Source: Aegilops tauschii subsp. strangulata
Lineage: Eukaryota; Streptophyta; Magnoliopsida; Poales; Poaceae
Direction: 5' to 3'
DNA length: 64,000 nucleotides
Assembly (NCBI RefSeq): GCF_002575655.3
Contig: NC_053037.3
Span: forward strand, 451,329,793 to 451,393,792
Shown: one piece after another, positions 35,653 to 46,777 of the stretch
Layout: every line of letters begins with the position of its first letter
Position numbering within the stretch: the stretch's first letter is position 1
Notes under the pieces: generated by a model
Databases searched by the model: none
Seen by the model: the letters and a program-made list of their open reading frames with translations, nothing else
Told to the model about the DNA's origin: nothing
Translations under genes and position numbers: made by a program

Positions 35653-37815
35653 CTTGATTCTCCTGGAGCTGCCTCCTCACCTGGCCAAGCTCCTCCTCGG
35701 CCTGCTCTAGGCTCCGCTTCAGATCGGAGACTTCGGCAGCATGTGAGGCCGTGGCCAGCAGCGACGCATGCATATTCATTCTAGATAAATTTAGTTAGTT
35801 TCGTGCAATAAAAGGATTGATCCTCTGTCCGGCTTTTCTTTCCGAACACCGGATAGTGTCTTAGGGGCTACTGTCTATATTGGGATTTTCTCCTTTTGTG
35901 TCGCTTACCTCAAAACCTGTCAGCAGGTTGCTGCAGGCTTCGGTTAGTCCGCTCTTAATGGACTGAACCCTTTATTCACCGTGCTCATAAGAACACGGTG
36001 CTCATCCGCAATGGAAGCGCCTCGTAGCGCTTCCAGCAGATCATCTGGTGTCCCTGGTTGGACAGGGGTCACTGGTGGAATAGGCATACCCCCTGCTTTC
36101 GAAGGAGGTTGCGTGTCGGATTCTGGAGCCGTACCAGTCTCCGGAATCAAGTCTGGTTGAGGGCCGAACTGAGTACGGCCCTCCTCCCCAGTCTCCCGGG
36201 GGATTGGTTCCCCCTGGTGTTCGGCGACAGGGGCTTCGCCTTCAGGCGCCTCTTGATCCTCTTCCCGGCCTGGGAAGGTCCGTTGGGAGAGCACCTCATC
36301 GTCTCCTTTGGCCTTGGGAGAGTAGGCGGCTGGCGGTGTCTCGCTGGCCATCTCCTTTGAGTCCAACGAACCTCTTGATGAGGATCACTGGGAGCTGTTG
36401 TGGGTCGGACTGCGATAGCATAATTAACCATGTCAATACATTGAAATAGAGAGGCTGGACATACGGGAGTCATAGCACTTACGAAGCAGCTTGAGGCTTG
36501 GTGCGGGGGTGTCGCTCCGGACTGCTGTCGACGTCCCACGCGGATTTATCCGCAAAAGAGCCCTTCCCCTTTTTGGGCGCCCCTGCCTCCAGGTTCGTGG
36601 AGGCTGCCCTCTTCTTCCTTCCCTCGTCAGGGGGAGGGTTGTCCTCCTCCTCCTCCTCATCATCGTCATCTCGGCAGCGGAGGAGCGGGTCTCGTCTTCG
36701 GACGTCGCGTCCGAAGCGCACTTGCGACGGGGGCCACTCCGGACCCCCTTGGCCTTCTTCTCCGGCGCCTTATAGGGCACCGGCACCAGCATCTTCGCTA
36801 TACGCGGGATGACTGGTTCTTCAGGCAGCGGAGCCGGACACTGGATCCTCTTTGCCCTCTTCATCCATTCCTGAAAAAGCAATGACGGTGAAAGTTCGGA
36901 TATCTTCCTTAGAGCAGACAAGTAGAGGACGTGTTGGAAACTCACCTCGCTGGCGGGGTGGTTAATGTCGTGTCCACAGTCTGAATCCGTGGCTGGCGGT
37001 ATCTCGTTGCCCTTGAAGAGCAATTTCTAGGCATCTTCGTGAGTGGTCTCGAAGAGCCTCTTCAGGGTATGGTGCTTCTTCGGATTGAACTTCCATAGCA
37101 GGAGGCTTCGGCTTTGGCACGGGAGAATCCAGCAAACTAGCATCACCTGGATCACATCGACAAGTTTGACATTCTTGTCCACCATGCTTTGAACGTGCGT
37201 CTGCAGCGCTATCAGTTCGTCTGGCGAACACCAGTTCGGGCTCTTCTCGACCCAGGAGGTGAGTCGCATGGGAGTGCCGGAGTTAAATTCGGCGACCGCG
37301 GCCCAGTTTGTGCCGCGGGGTTCTGTGATGTAGAACCATTGTTTCTGCCATTCCTTGACAGTCTCCACGAAGGTGCCTTTTGGCCAGGAGACATTGGCCA
37401 GCTTACTCACCATGGCTCCCCCGTACTCCGCGTGCTGGCCGTCCACTACCTTCGGCTTCACGTTAAAGACTTTGAGCCACAGCCTGAAGTGGGGTTGGAT
37501 GCGGAGGAAGGCCTCACACACGACGATGAACACCGAGATGTTGAGGAAGGAGTTCGGGGACAGATCATGAAAGTCTATCCTGTAATAGTACATCAGCCCG
37601 CGGACGAAAGGGTGGAGTGGAAACCCTAGCCCGCGGAGGAGATGAGGGATGAATACCACCCTCTCGTTGGGCTTCGGTGTGGGGATGACTTGCCCTTGAG
37701 CTAGAAGACGGTGGGCGATTTCCTTCGCCAAGTACCCAGCCGCCCGAAGCTCAGTAATGTCCTTCTCCTTGACGGAGGAGACCATCCATTTGCCTTGGCC
37801 TCCGGATCCGGACAT

Positions 37816-38356
37816 GGTCGGATGCTTGCTGGAGATGTAGAAAGATGGGGACTTGGGCGCTGGAGCTCAAGGATGGAAGGGGAGAGGAAGGAGAAGACGT
37901 GAGTAGACAAGGGCGAATTCTTATCCCCTTATAAAGGCAGTGAATATCGAACAGCCTCAAAACTCGCCTATTCCCAAGGGCTGTGTAAATGGCACGGTTG
38001 GGTTACCCATACCTGTATTGATGAGAATCCTGCAATAAAGGGACACGATCTCTGCTTTGATAAGACGTGCCAATGGCAACCGCGTCTCGAAACGTGGAGC
38101 GGCAGACACAAAACTGTTCCAAATTATGACCGGGTGGACGTGATGTCATGCTGTAAAAAGTTATCAGCGGATTGGACTCGTGGAGTATTATATTCTCTCT
38201 GCAGTTGTGTATGGTGTGTGTGTGTTACAGGTCCGGATACAATCATCACATCCGGAGACTATCTTGGAGTTTGGAAAGAAGGGAACCCGCCTTGCAATGC
38301 CGAAGACAAATCTGCGCACCGGACTCCTCGACATTGAAGCCAGGTTCAGGGGCTAC
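37816..38356 (+). mobile_element. Gypsy-F region upstream of the antisense gene, with polypurine tract
   Basis: On the minus strand this is the 5' side of the antisense gene. CTTATAAAGG near 37930 may be part of the antisense promoter. TTCAGGGGCTAC (38345-38356), directly before the 3' LTR, is the likely polypurine tract of the element. No ORF of note. Confidence 0.6.
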
Positions 38357-38838
38357 TGAGGGAGTCCTGGATTAAGGGGTCCTCGGGCGTCCGGCCTGTT
38401 AGCCATGGGCCGGACTGATGGGCTGTGAAGATACGAAGACCGAAGACTGCACCCGTGTCCGGATGGGACTCTCCTTGGCGTGGAAGGCAAGCTTGGCGAC
38501 CAAATATGTAGATTCTTTTCCTTTGTAACCGACCTTGTGTAACCCTAGATCCTCCCGGTGCCTATATAAACCGGAGGACTTAGTCCGGAAAGGACAGATA
38601 CTCATTACCTTAGTCATACAGGCTAGACCTTTAGGGTTTAGCCGTTACGATCTCGTGATAGATCAACTCTTGTAACACTCATATTCATCAAGATAAATCA
38701 AGAAGGAAGTAGGGTATTACCTCCATAGAGAGGGACCGAACCTGGGTAAACATCGTGTCCCCCGTCTCCTGTTACCATCGACCTTAGACGCACAGTTCGG
38801 GACCCCCTACCCGAGATCCGCCGGTTTTGACACCAACA
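38357..38838 (+). repeat. Gypsy-F 3' LTR (482 bp)
   Basis: Starts TGAGGGAGTCCTGGATTAAG, ends TTTTGACACCAACA, and is followed by the TSD ACGGG (38839-38843). TATATAAA at 38563-38570. Confidence 0.95.
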
Positions 38839-39163
38839 ACGGGTGTAAGCCAGATTTATACATGCAAAACACTTAGGTTGACTTGACAAGCCTAGCATGT
38901 ACAGACATGGCCTCGGAACACGAGAGACCGAAAGGTCGAACATGAGTCGTATAGTAGATACGATCAACATGGAGATGTTCACCGTTGATGACTAGTCTGT
39001 CTCACGTGATGATCGGACATGGCCTAGTCGATTCGGATCATGTATCACTTAGATGACTAGAGGGATGTCTATATGAGTGGGAGTTCATTAAATAATTTGA
39101 TTAGATGAACTTAATTATCATGAACTTAGTCTAAAAATCTTTACAATATGTCTTGTAGATCAA
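38839..39163 (+). mobile_element. Angela-A leader, part 3
   Basis: Continues the leader from ACGGGTGTAAGCC to the gag ATG. It has a single copy of the segment that is duplicated in Angela-B (GCCTAGCATGTACAGACATG). Non-coding. Confidence 0.9.
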
Positions 39164-42100
39164 ATGGCCCACGCTAATGTTGCCCTCAACTTCAACGCGT
39201 TCCTAGAGAAACCCAAGCTGAAAGACGATGGTAGCAACTATACGGACTGGGTCCGTAACTTGAGGATAATCCTCATAGCTGCCAAGAAAGCATATGTTCT
39301 TGAAGCACCGCTAGGTGAAGCAATTTTCCCAGCAACTCAAGACGTTATGAACGCCTGGATATCGCGTAGTGATGATTACTCCCTGGTTCAGTGCGGCATG
39401 CTTTACAGCTTAGAACCGGGGCTCCAAAAGCGTTTTGAGCAGCACGGAGCATATGAGATGTTCCAAGAGCTGAAAATGGTTTTAGAAGCTCATGCCCAGG
39501 TCGAGAGATATGAAGTCTCCGACAAATTATACAGTTGTAAGATGGAGGAAAACAATTCTGTCAGCAAGCATATACTCAAAATGTCTGGGTTGCACAACCG
39601 CTTGTCTCAGCTGGGAGTTAATCTCCCGGATGACTCGGTCATTGACAGGATCCTCCAGTCGCTTCCACCTAGCTACAAAAGCTTTGTGATGAACTACAAT
39701 ATGCAAGGGATAGAGAAGTCCATTCCTGAGTTATATTCAATGCTGAAATCAGCGGAGGTGCAGATCAAAAAGGAACATCAAGTGTTGATGGTGAATAAGA
39801 CCACTAGTTTCAAGAAGGGCAAGGGTAAGAAGAACTTCAAGAAGGACGGTAAGGGAGTTGCCGCGCCCGGTAAATCAGTTGTCGGGAAGAAGCCAAAGAA
39901 TGGACCCAAGCCCGAGACTCAGTGCTTTTATTGCAAGGGAAATGGTCACTGGAAGCGGAACTGCCCCAAGTACTTAGCGGATAAGAAGGCCGGCAATACC
40001 AAAGGTATATATGATATACATGTTATTGATGTGTACCTTACCAGCACTCGTAGTAGCTCCTGGGTATTTGATACTGGTGCGGTTGCTCATGTTTGTAACT
40101 CAAAACAGGAGCTGCGGAATAAGAGGAGACTGGCGAAGGACGAGGTGACGATGCGCGTCGGGGATGGTTCCAAGGTCGATGTGATCGCCGTCGGCACGCT
40201 ACCTCTACATTTACCTACGGGATTAGTTTTAAACCTCAATAACTGTTATTTAGTGCCAGCTTTGAGCATGAACATTGTATCTGGATCTCGTTTAATGCGA
40301 GATGGCTACTCATTTAAATCTGAGAATAATGGTTGTTCTATTTATATGAGAGATATGTTTTATGGTCATGCCCCGCTGGTCAATGGTCTATTCTTATTGA
40401 ATCTCGAACGTGATGTTACACATATTCATAGTGTGAATGCCAAAAGATGTAAAGTTTATAATGATAGTCCCACATACTTGTGGCGCTGCCGCCTTGGTCA
40501 CAAATGTGTCAAACGCATGAAGAAACTCCATGCAGATGGACTTTTGGAGTCTCTTGATTATGAATCATTTGACACGTGTGAACCATGCCTCATGGGCAAA
40601 ATGACCAAGACTCCGTTCTCCGGAACAATGGAGCGAGCAACCAACTTATTGGAAATCATACATACTGATGTGTGCGGTCCAATGAGCGTTGAGGCTCGCG
40701 GTGGCTATCGTTATGTTCTCACCCTCACTGATGACTTAAGTAGATATGGGTATGTCTACTTGATGAAACACAAGTCTGAGACCTTTGAAAAGTTCAAGGA
40801 ATGTCAGAGTGAGGTGGAGAATCAACGTGACAGGAAAATAAAGTTCTTACGATCAGATCGTGGAGGAGAATATTTGAGTCACGAGTTTGGTACGCACTTA
40901 AGGAAATGTGGAATCGTTTCACAACTCACGCCGCCTGGAACACCACAGCGTAATGGTGTGTCCGAACATTGTAATCGTACTCTATTGGATATGGTGCGAT
41001 CTATGATGTCTCTTACCGATTTACCGCTATCATTTTGGGATTATGCTTTAGAGACTGCCGCATTCACTTTAAATAGGGATCCGTCGAAATCCGTCGAGAC
41101 GACACCGTATGAATTATGGTTTGGGAAGAAACCTAAGCTGTCGTTTCTAAAAGTTTGGGGATGTCAAGAAACTTCAACCTGAAAAGCTCTAACCCAAGTC
41201 GGAAATATGCGTCTTCATAGGATACCCTAAGGAAACTATTGGGTATACCTTCTACCTCAGATCCGAAGGCAAGATCATTGTTGCCAAGAATGGATCCTTT
41301 CTAGAGAAAGAGTTTCTCTCGAAAGAAGTAAGTGGGAGGAAAGTAGAACTTGATGAGGTGTTACCTCTTGAACCGGAGAGTAGCGCAGCTCAGGAAGATG
41401 TTTCTGTGGTGCCTGCACCGACTAGAGAGGAAGTTAATGATGATGATCATGAAACTTCGGATCAAGGTACTACTGAACTTCGTAGGTCCACGAGGACACG
41501 TTCCGCACCAGAGTGGTACGGCAACCCTGTCCTGGAAATCATGTTGTTAGACAACGGTGAACCTTCAAACTATGAAGAAGCAATGGCGGGCCCGGATTCC
41601 AACAAATGGCTTGAATCCATGAAGTCCGAGATAGGATCCATGTATGAAAATGAAGTATGGACTTTGACAGACTTGCCCGATGATCGGCAAGCCATAGAGA
41701 ATAAATGGATCTTTAAGAAGAAGACTGACGCGGATAGTAATGTGACCATCTATAAGGCTCGGCTTGTCGCTAAGGGTTATCGACAAGTTCAAGGGGTTGA
41801 CTACGATGAGACCTTCTAACCCGTAGCGAAGCTGAAGTCTGTCTGAATAATGTTAGCGATTGCCGCATTCTATGATTATGAGATATGGCAAATGGACGTC
41901 AAAACGGCATTCCTTAATGGTTTCCTTAAGGAAGAATTGTATATGATGCAGCAGGAAGGTTTTGTTGATGCTAAGAATGCTGACAAGGTATGCAAGCTCC
42001 AGCGCTCAATCTATGGGCTGGTGCAAGCTTCTCGGAGTTGGAACATTCGCTTTGATGAGATGATCAAAGCGTTTGGGTTTACACAGACTTATGGAGAAGC

Positions 42101-43096
42101 CTGTGTTTACAAGAAAAGTGAGTGGGGAGCTCTGTAGCATTTCTCATATTATATGTGGATGACATACTATTGATGGGAAATGATATAGAATTTTTGGAAA
42201 GCATAAACGCCTACTTGAATAAGTGTTTTTCAATGAAGGACCTTGGGGAACATGCTTACATATTAGGCATCAAGATCTATAGAGATAGATCGAGACGCCT
42301 CATTGGTCTTTCGCAAAGCACATACCTTGATAAGATATTGAAGAAGTTCAATATGGATCAGTCCAAGAAGGGGTTCTTGCTTGTATTACAAGGTGTGAGA
42401 TTGAGCACGGCTCAATGCCCGACCTCGACAGAAGATAGAGAGAAGATGAGTGTCATCCCCTATGTCTCAGCCATAGGGTCTATTATGTATGCCATGTTGT
42501 GTACCAGACCTGATGTGAACCTTGCCGTAAGTTTGGTAGGAAGGTACCAAAGTTATCCCGGCATGGAACACTGGACAGCGGTCAAGAATATCCTGAAGTA
42601 CCCGAAAAGGACTAAGGATATGTTTATCGTTTATGGAGGTGATGACGAGCTCATCGTAAAGGGTTACGTCGATGCTAGCTTCGACACTGGTCCGGATGAC
42701 TCCAAGTCACAAACCGGATACGTGTATATTTTGAATGGTGGGGCAGTCAGCTGGTGCAGTTGCAAGCAAAGCGTCGTGGCAGGATCTACATGTGAAGCGG
42801 AGTACATAGCAGCCTCGGAGGCAGCACAGGAAGCAGTCTGTATGAAGGAGTTCATCACCGACCTAGGAGTAATTCCCAATGCGTTGGGCCCAATGACTCT
42901 CTTCTGTGACAACACTGGAGCTATTGCCCTTGCCAAGGAGCCCAGGTTTCACAAGAAGACCAGGCATATCGAGCGTCGCTTCAACTCCATTCGTGAATAT
43001 ATTCAGGATGGAGACATAGATATTTGTAAAGTGCATACGGATCTGAATGTCGCAGATCCGTTGACTAAACCTCTCTCGCGAGCAAAACATGACTAG
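39164..43096 (+). pseudogene. Angela-A gag-pol polyprotein (frameshifts and stops)
   Basis: Ty1/copia polyprotein, starting at ATG 39164 (MAHANVALNFNAFLEK). Frame 1 is open to 41182 and covers gag, an intact CCHC knuckle (CFYCKGNGHWKRNC near 39926-39963), protease (VFDTGA near 40070), pre-integrase and the integrase core. Compared with Angela-B, 10 bp are missing after 41162 (the bases CGATGCTTAT), shifting the frame. RT then reads in 41358-41819 and 41850-42137, split by TAA 41817-41819 (Angela-B has TCA) and TGA 41844-41846 (Angela-B has CGA). Two single-base insertions near 42115-42127 return to the first frame, which holds YVDD (near 42150) and RNase H to 43096. The last 14 residues of Angela-B are missing, with a deletion just after RAKHD. 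Not functional. Confidence 0.93.
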
Positions 43097-43108
43097 ATTA
43101 TTGACTCT

Positions 43109-43124
43109 AGTGCAAGTGGGAGAC
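43109..43124 (+). promoter_or_regulatory. Angela-A polypurine tract
   Basis: GTGCAAGTGGGAGAC directly before the 3' LTR, identical to Angela-B. Confidence 0.85.
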
Positions 43125-44846
43125 TGTTGGAAATATGCCCTAGAGGCAATAATAAAATGGTTATTATTATATTTCCTTGTTAATGATAATTGTCTATTGT
43201 TCATGCTATAATTGTGTTATCCGGAAATCGTAATACATGTGTGAATACATAGACCACAACATGTCCCTAGTGAGCCTCTAGTTGACTAGCTCGTTGATCA
43301 ATAGATGGTTACGGTTTCCTGACCATGGACATTGGATGTCGTTGATAATGGGATCACATCATTAGGAGAATGATGTGATGGACAAGACCCAATCCTAAGC
43401 ATAGCATAAGATCGTGTAGTTCGTCTGCTAAAGCTTTTCTAATGTCAAGTATCGTTTCCTTAGACCATGAGATTGTGAAACTCCCTGATACTGTAGGAAT
43501 GCTTTGGGTGTACCAAACATCACAACGTAACTGGGTGGCTATAAAGGTACACTGCAGGTAACTCCAAAAGTGTCTGTTGGGTTGGCACGAATCGACACTG
43601 GGATTTGTCACTCCGTATGACGGAGAGGTATCTCTGGGCACACTCGGTAATGCATCATCATAATGAGCTCAATGTGACTAAGCAGTTAGTCACGGGATCA
43701 TGCATTACGGAATGAGTAAAGTGACTTGCCGGTAACGAGATTGAACGAGGTATTGGGATACCGACGATCGAATCTCAGGCAAGTAACATACCGATTGACA
43801 AAGGGAATTGTATACGGGATTGTTTGAATCCCCGACATCGTGGTTCATCCGATGAGATCATCATGGAACATGTGGGAACCAACATGGGTATCCAGATCCC
43901 GCTGTTGGTTATTGGCCGGAGAGATGTCTCGGTCATGTCTACATGATTCCCGAACTCGTAGGGTCTACACACTTAAGGTTCGATGACGCTAGAGTTGTTA
44001 TGGGAATTAGTATGCGGTTACCAAATGTTTTTCGGAGTCCCGGATGAGATCCCGGACGTCACGAGGAGTTCCAGAATGGTCTGGAGATAAATATTTATAT
44101 ATGGGAAGTCCTTATTCGGTCGCCGGAAGTGTTCGGGGGTTTATCGGTATTGTACCGGGACCACCGAAAGGGTTTCGGGGGTCCACCGGGAGGGTCCACC
44201 TGCCCCGGAGGGCCCTATGGGCTGAATACAGAGGGGAACCAGCCCCTAGGTGGGCTGGGTGCCAAACCCCCCTAGGGCCCATGCGCCTAGGGTTGGGGGG
44301 GAACCTAAAAGGGGGTGCCCCCTTGGCTTGGGGGGCAAGCCTCCCCCCTTGGCCGCCGCCCCCCCCTCTAGATCCATCTGGAGGGGGCAGGACCCCCTCT
44401 CCCTTACCCCTATAAATAGAGGGGAGGTGGGAGGGCTGCCGCACCCCTTCCCCTGGCGCAGCCCTCTCCCTCCCCAACACCTCCTCCACCTCCGTAGTGC
44501 TTGGCGAAGCCGTGCCAGAGAACTGCAAGCTCCACCACCACGCCGTCGTGCTGCTGGAGCTCTCCCTCAACTTCTCCTCTCCCCTTGCTGGATCAAGAAG
44601 GAGGAGATGTCCCTAGGCTGTACGTGTGTTGAACGCGAAGGCGCCATTGTTCGGTGCTTAGATCGGAATCGACCGCGATCTGAATCGCTGCGTGTACGAC
44701 TCCACCAACCGCGTTCTTGCAACGCTTCCGCATCGCGATCTTCAAGTGTATGAAGATGCACTCCCCTCTCTCTCATTTCTAGTCTCTCCATAGATTGATC
44801 TTGGTGATGCGTATAAATTTTTAAATTTCTGCAACGATCCCCAACA
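43125..44846 (+). repeat. Angela-A 3' LTR (1722 bp)
   Basis: Starts TGTTGGAAATATGCC and ends GATCCCCAACA. It is colinear with 286-1990 with scattered substitutions and small indels. TATAAATA at 44411-44418. Followed by the TSD copy ACCAC (44847-44851). Confidence 0.95.
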
Positions 44847-45219
44847 ACCACGTGATGATCGGGTGTGATAAGCTCTACGTTCACATACAACGGGTGAAAG
44901 CCTGTTTTGCACACGTAGAATACTCGGGTTAAACTTGACGAGCCTAGCATATGCAGATATGGCCTCGGAACACTGAGACCGAAAGGTCGAGCGTGAATCA
45001 TATAGTAGATATGATCAACATAATGATGTTCACCATTGAAAACTACTCCATCTCACGTGATGATCGGACATGGTTCAGTTGATATCGATCACGTGATCAC
45101 TTAGATGATTAGAGGGATGTCTATATAAGTGGGAGTTCTTAAGTAATATGATTAATTGAACTTTAATTTATCATGAACTTAGTCCTGATATAGTATTTTC
45201 ATAACTATGTTGTAGATCA
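44847..45219 (+). mobile_element. Copia-C leader, right part
   Basis: Resumes the leader interrupted at 285. It is colinear with Angela-A 38839-39163 but diverged, with landmarks gatgatcggacatgg and agagggatgtctatat. Non-coding. Confidence 0.85.
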
Positions 45220-46728
45220 ATAGCTCGCGATGTAGCTCCCCGTTTATTTTTCATATGTTCCTAGAGAAAAATAAGTTGAAAGATGTTAGTAGCAATGATG
45301 CGGATTGGATCCGTGATCTGAGGATTATCCTCATTGCTGCACAGAAGAATTATGTCCTTGATGCACCACTAGGTGACGGACCTATTGCAGGAGCATATGC
45401 AGACGTTATGAACGTTTGGCAAAGCTCGATATGATGACTACTTGATAGTTTAGTGCACCATGCTTTACGGCTTAGAACCGGGACTTCAAAAATGTTTTGA
45501 ATGCCACGGAGCATATAAGATGTTCCAAGAGTTGAAATTGGTATTTCATACTCATGCCCGTGTCAAGAGGTATGAGAACTCTAACAGTACTTTGCCTACA
45601 AAATGGAGGAGAATAGCTCAACCAGTGAGCATGTGCTCAGATTGTTTGGGTACTACAATTTCTTTAATCAAGTGGGAGTTAATCTTCCAGATAAGATAGT
45701 AATTGACAAAAGTTCTCTAGTCACTATCACCAAGTTACTAGAACTTTGTGATGAACTATAATGTGCAAGGGATGACGAAAACAATTCCCAAGCTCTCCGC
45801 GATGCTAAAATCGGCGAAGGTAGAAATCAAGAAAAGCATCAAGTGTTGATGGTTGACACCACTAGTTTCAAGAAAAAGGGCAAAGGGAAGAAGGGGAATT
45901 TCAAGAAGAACGGCAAGCAAGTTGTTGCTCAAGTGAAAAATCCCAAGTCTAGACCTAAACCTGAGACTAAGTGCTTCTACTGCAAAGGGACTGGTCACTG
46001 GAAGTGGAACTGCCCGAGATACTTGGCGGATAAGAAGGATGGCATAGTGAACAAAGGTATATTGGATATACATGTTATTGATGTGTACTTTACTAGTGTT
46101 TATAGCAACCCCTCGGTATTTGATACTGGTTCAGTTGCTAAGAGTAGTAACTCAAAACAGGAGTTGCGAAATAAAAGGAGACTAGTTAAGGGCGAGGTGA
46201 TGATGTGTGTTGGAAGTGATTCCAAGGTTGATAAGATCACCATCGCACACTCCCTTTACCTTCGGGATTAGTGTTGAACCTAAAAAAAGTTATTTGGTGT
46301 TTGCGTTGAGTATGAATATGATTGGATCATGTTTATTGCAATACGGTTATTCATTTAAGTCAAAGAATAATTGTTGCTCTATTTACATGAATAAAACCTT
46401 CTATGGTCATACACTCAATATAAATGGTTTATTGAATCTCGATCATAGTGATACACATATTCATAATATTGAAGCCAAAAGATGCAAAGTTAATAATGAT
46501 AGTGCAACTTATTTGTGGCACTGCCGTTTAGGTCATATTGGTGTAAAGCGCATGAAGAAACTCCATGCTGATGGGCTTTTGGAATCACTTGATGCTTGCG
46601 AACCATGCCTCATGGGAAAGATGACTAAGACTCCGTTCTCCAGAACAATGGAGCGAGCAACTGACTTATTGGAAATAATACATACTGATGTATGCGGTCC
46701 GATGAGTGTTGAGGCTCGCGGCGGGTAT
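45220..46728 (+). pseudogene. Copia-C gag to integrase N-part (decayed, truncated)
   Basis: Copia gag-pol start of the outermost element. The gag ATG has become ATA (45220-45222): Angela-A reads gatcaaATGgcc, here gatcaATAgctc. Gag is shifted between frames. A normal CCHC knuckle (CFYCKGTGHWKWNC, near 45970-46012) and a protease motif (VFDTGS, near 46117) remain. After a frameshift near 46240, frame 46207-46731 holds the pre-integrase block (LWHCRLGHIGVKRMKKLHA) and the first integrase block (HTDVCGPMSVEARGGY). It ends at 46728, where unrelated DNA begins. The rest of integrase, RT and the 3' LTR are absent from the window. Not functional. Confidence 0.88.
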
Positions 46729-46776
46729 TGATACGTCTCCAACGTATCTATAATTTATGAAGTATTCATGCTCATG
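46729..46776 (+). mobile_element. 48-bp scrap of another LTR
   Basis: TGATACGTCTCCAACGTATC and the AT-rich bases after it look like the first bases of an LTR that is common in Triticeae gypsy elements. This is from memory and unverified. It matches neither copia-C nor the gypsy-D LTR (TGTAACACCCCGG). The break into gypsy-D gag lies within CTCATGTGATTACC. Confidence 0.55.
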
Positions 46777-46777
46777 T

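Larger units (their letters stand above)
28898..37815 (-). pseudogene. Gypsy-F antisense gene (putative gypsy-type transposon protein), split by a copia insertion
   Basis: Multi-exon gene on the strand opposite gag. Exon 1 (37815-36946) has the conserved N-terminal domain annotated in plants as 'putative gypsy type transposon' (PF04195-like from memory; motifs GFPLHPFVRGLMYYY and LTSWVEKSPNW). GT-AG introns fit at 36871-36945, 36410-36482 and 35781-35908; a further donor GTATGT follows exon 4 at 35652. Exon 2 carries an acidic run (36650 region), and exon 4 (35780-35653) a coiled coil (HAAEVSDLKRSLEQAEEEL). After the copia insert a second coiled coil follows (29609-29430). A C-terminal domain (VELHRVAELAMKDMI, GSYFGLVRRMV) runs to the stop at 28898. 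Damage: TAG at 37029-37027 where TGG is expected, frameshifts in exons 2 and 3, and the insertion. The function is unknown; it is homologous to the gypsy-E antisense gene in exon 1. Confidence 0.78.
23819..38838 (+). mobile_element. Gypsy-F, Tat-like gypsy element lacking pol, with antisense gene
   Basis: LTRs of 482 bp each (23819-24300 and 38357-38838) and a perfect TSD ACGGG (23814-23818, 38839-38843). On the plus strand are gag and protease (24348-27877). On the minus strand is a multi-exon gene (28898-37815), interrupted by a reversed copia element at 29609-35562. No RT, RNase H or integrase motif is seen between protease and the antisense gene, so this is a non-autonomous deletion derivative. 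Without its insert it is about 9.07 kb. A downstream antisense ORF is known from Tat-lineage gypsy elements; the family name is unverified. Confidence 0.9.
286..44846 (+). mobile_element. Angela-A, complete copia LTR retrotransposon with two nested inserts
   Basis: Ty1/copia element of the Angela/BARE/WIS group. It has LTRs at 286-1990 and 43125-44846, a primer binding site, a leader in three pieces (1991-2393, 23242-23818, 38844-39163), a broken gag-pol (39164-43096) and a polypurine tract. Removing the LARD, gypsy-F and their duplicated target bases leaves about 8.69 kb, close to Angela-B (8.77 kb). Both inserts sit in the leader, so gag-pol was not hit by insertion. It entered the copia-C leader. 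The LTR copies differ at roughly five places in their first 300 bp by hand count. Confidence 0.93.

Noticed and set aside
37027..37815. 262-codon minus-strand ORF as a captured host gene in gypsy-F
   Set aside because: Same element-borne family as the gypsy-E antisense gene; not a recent capture.
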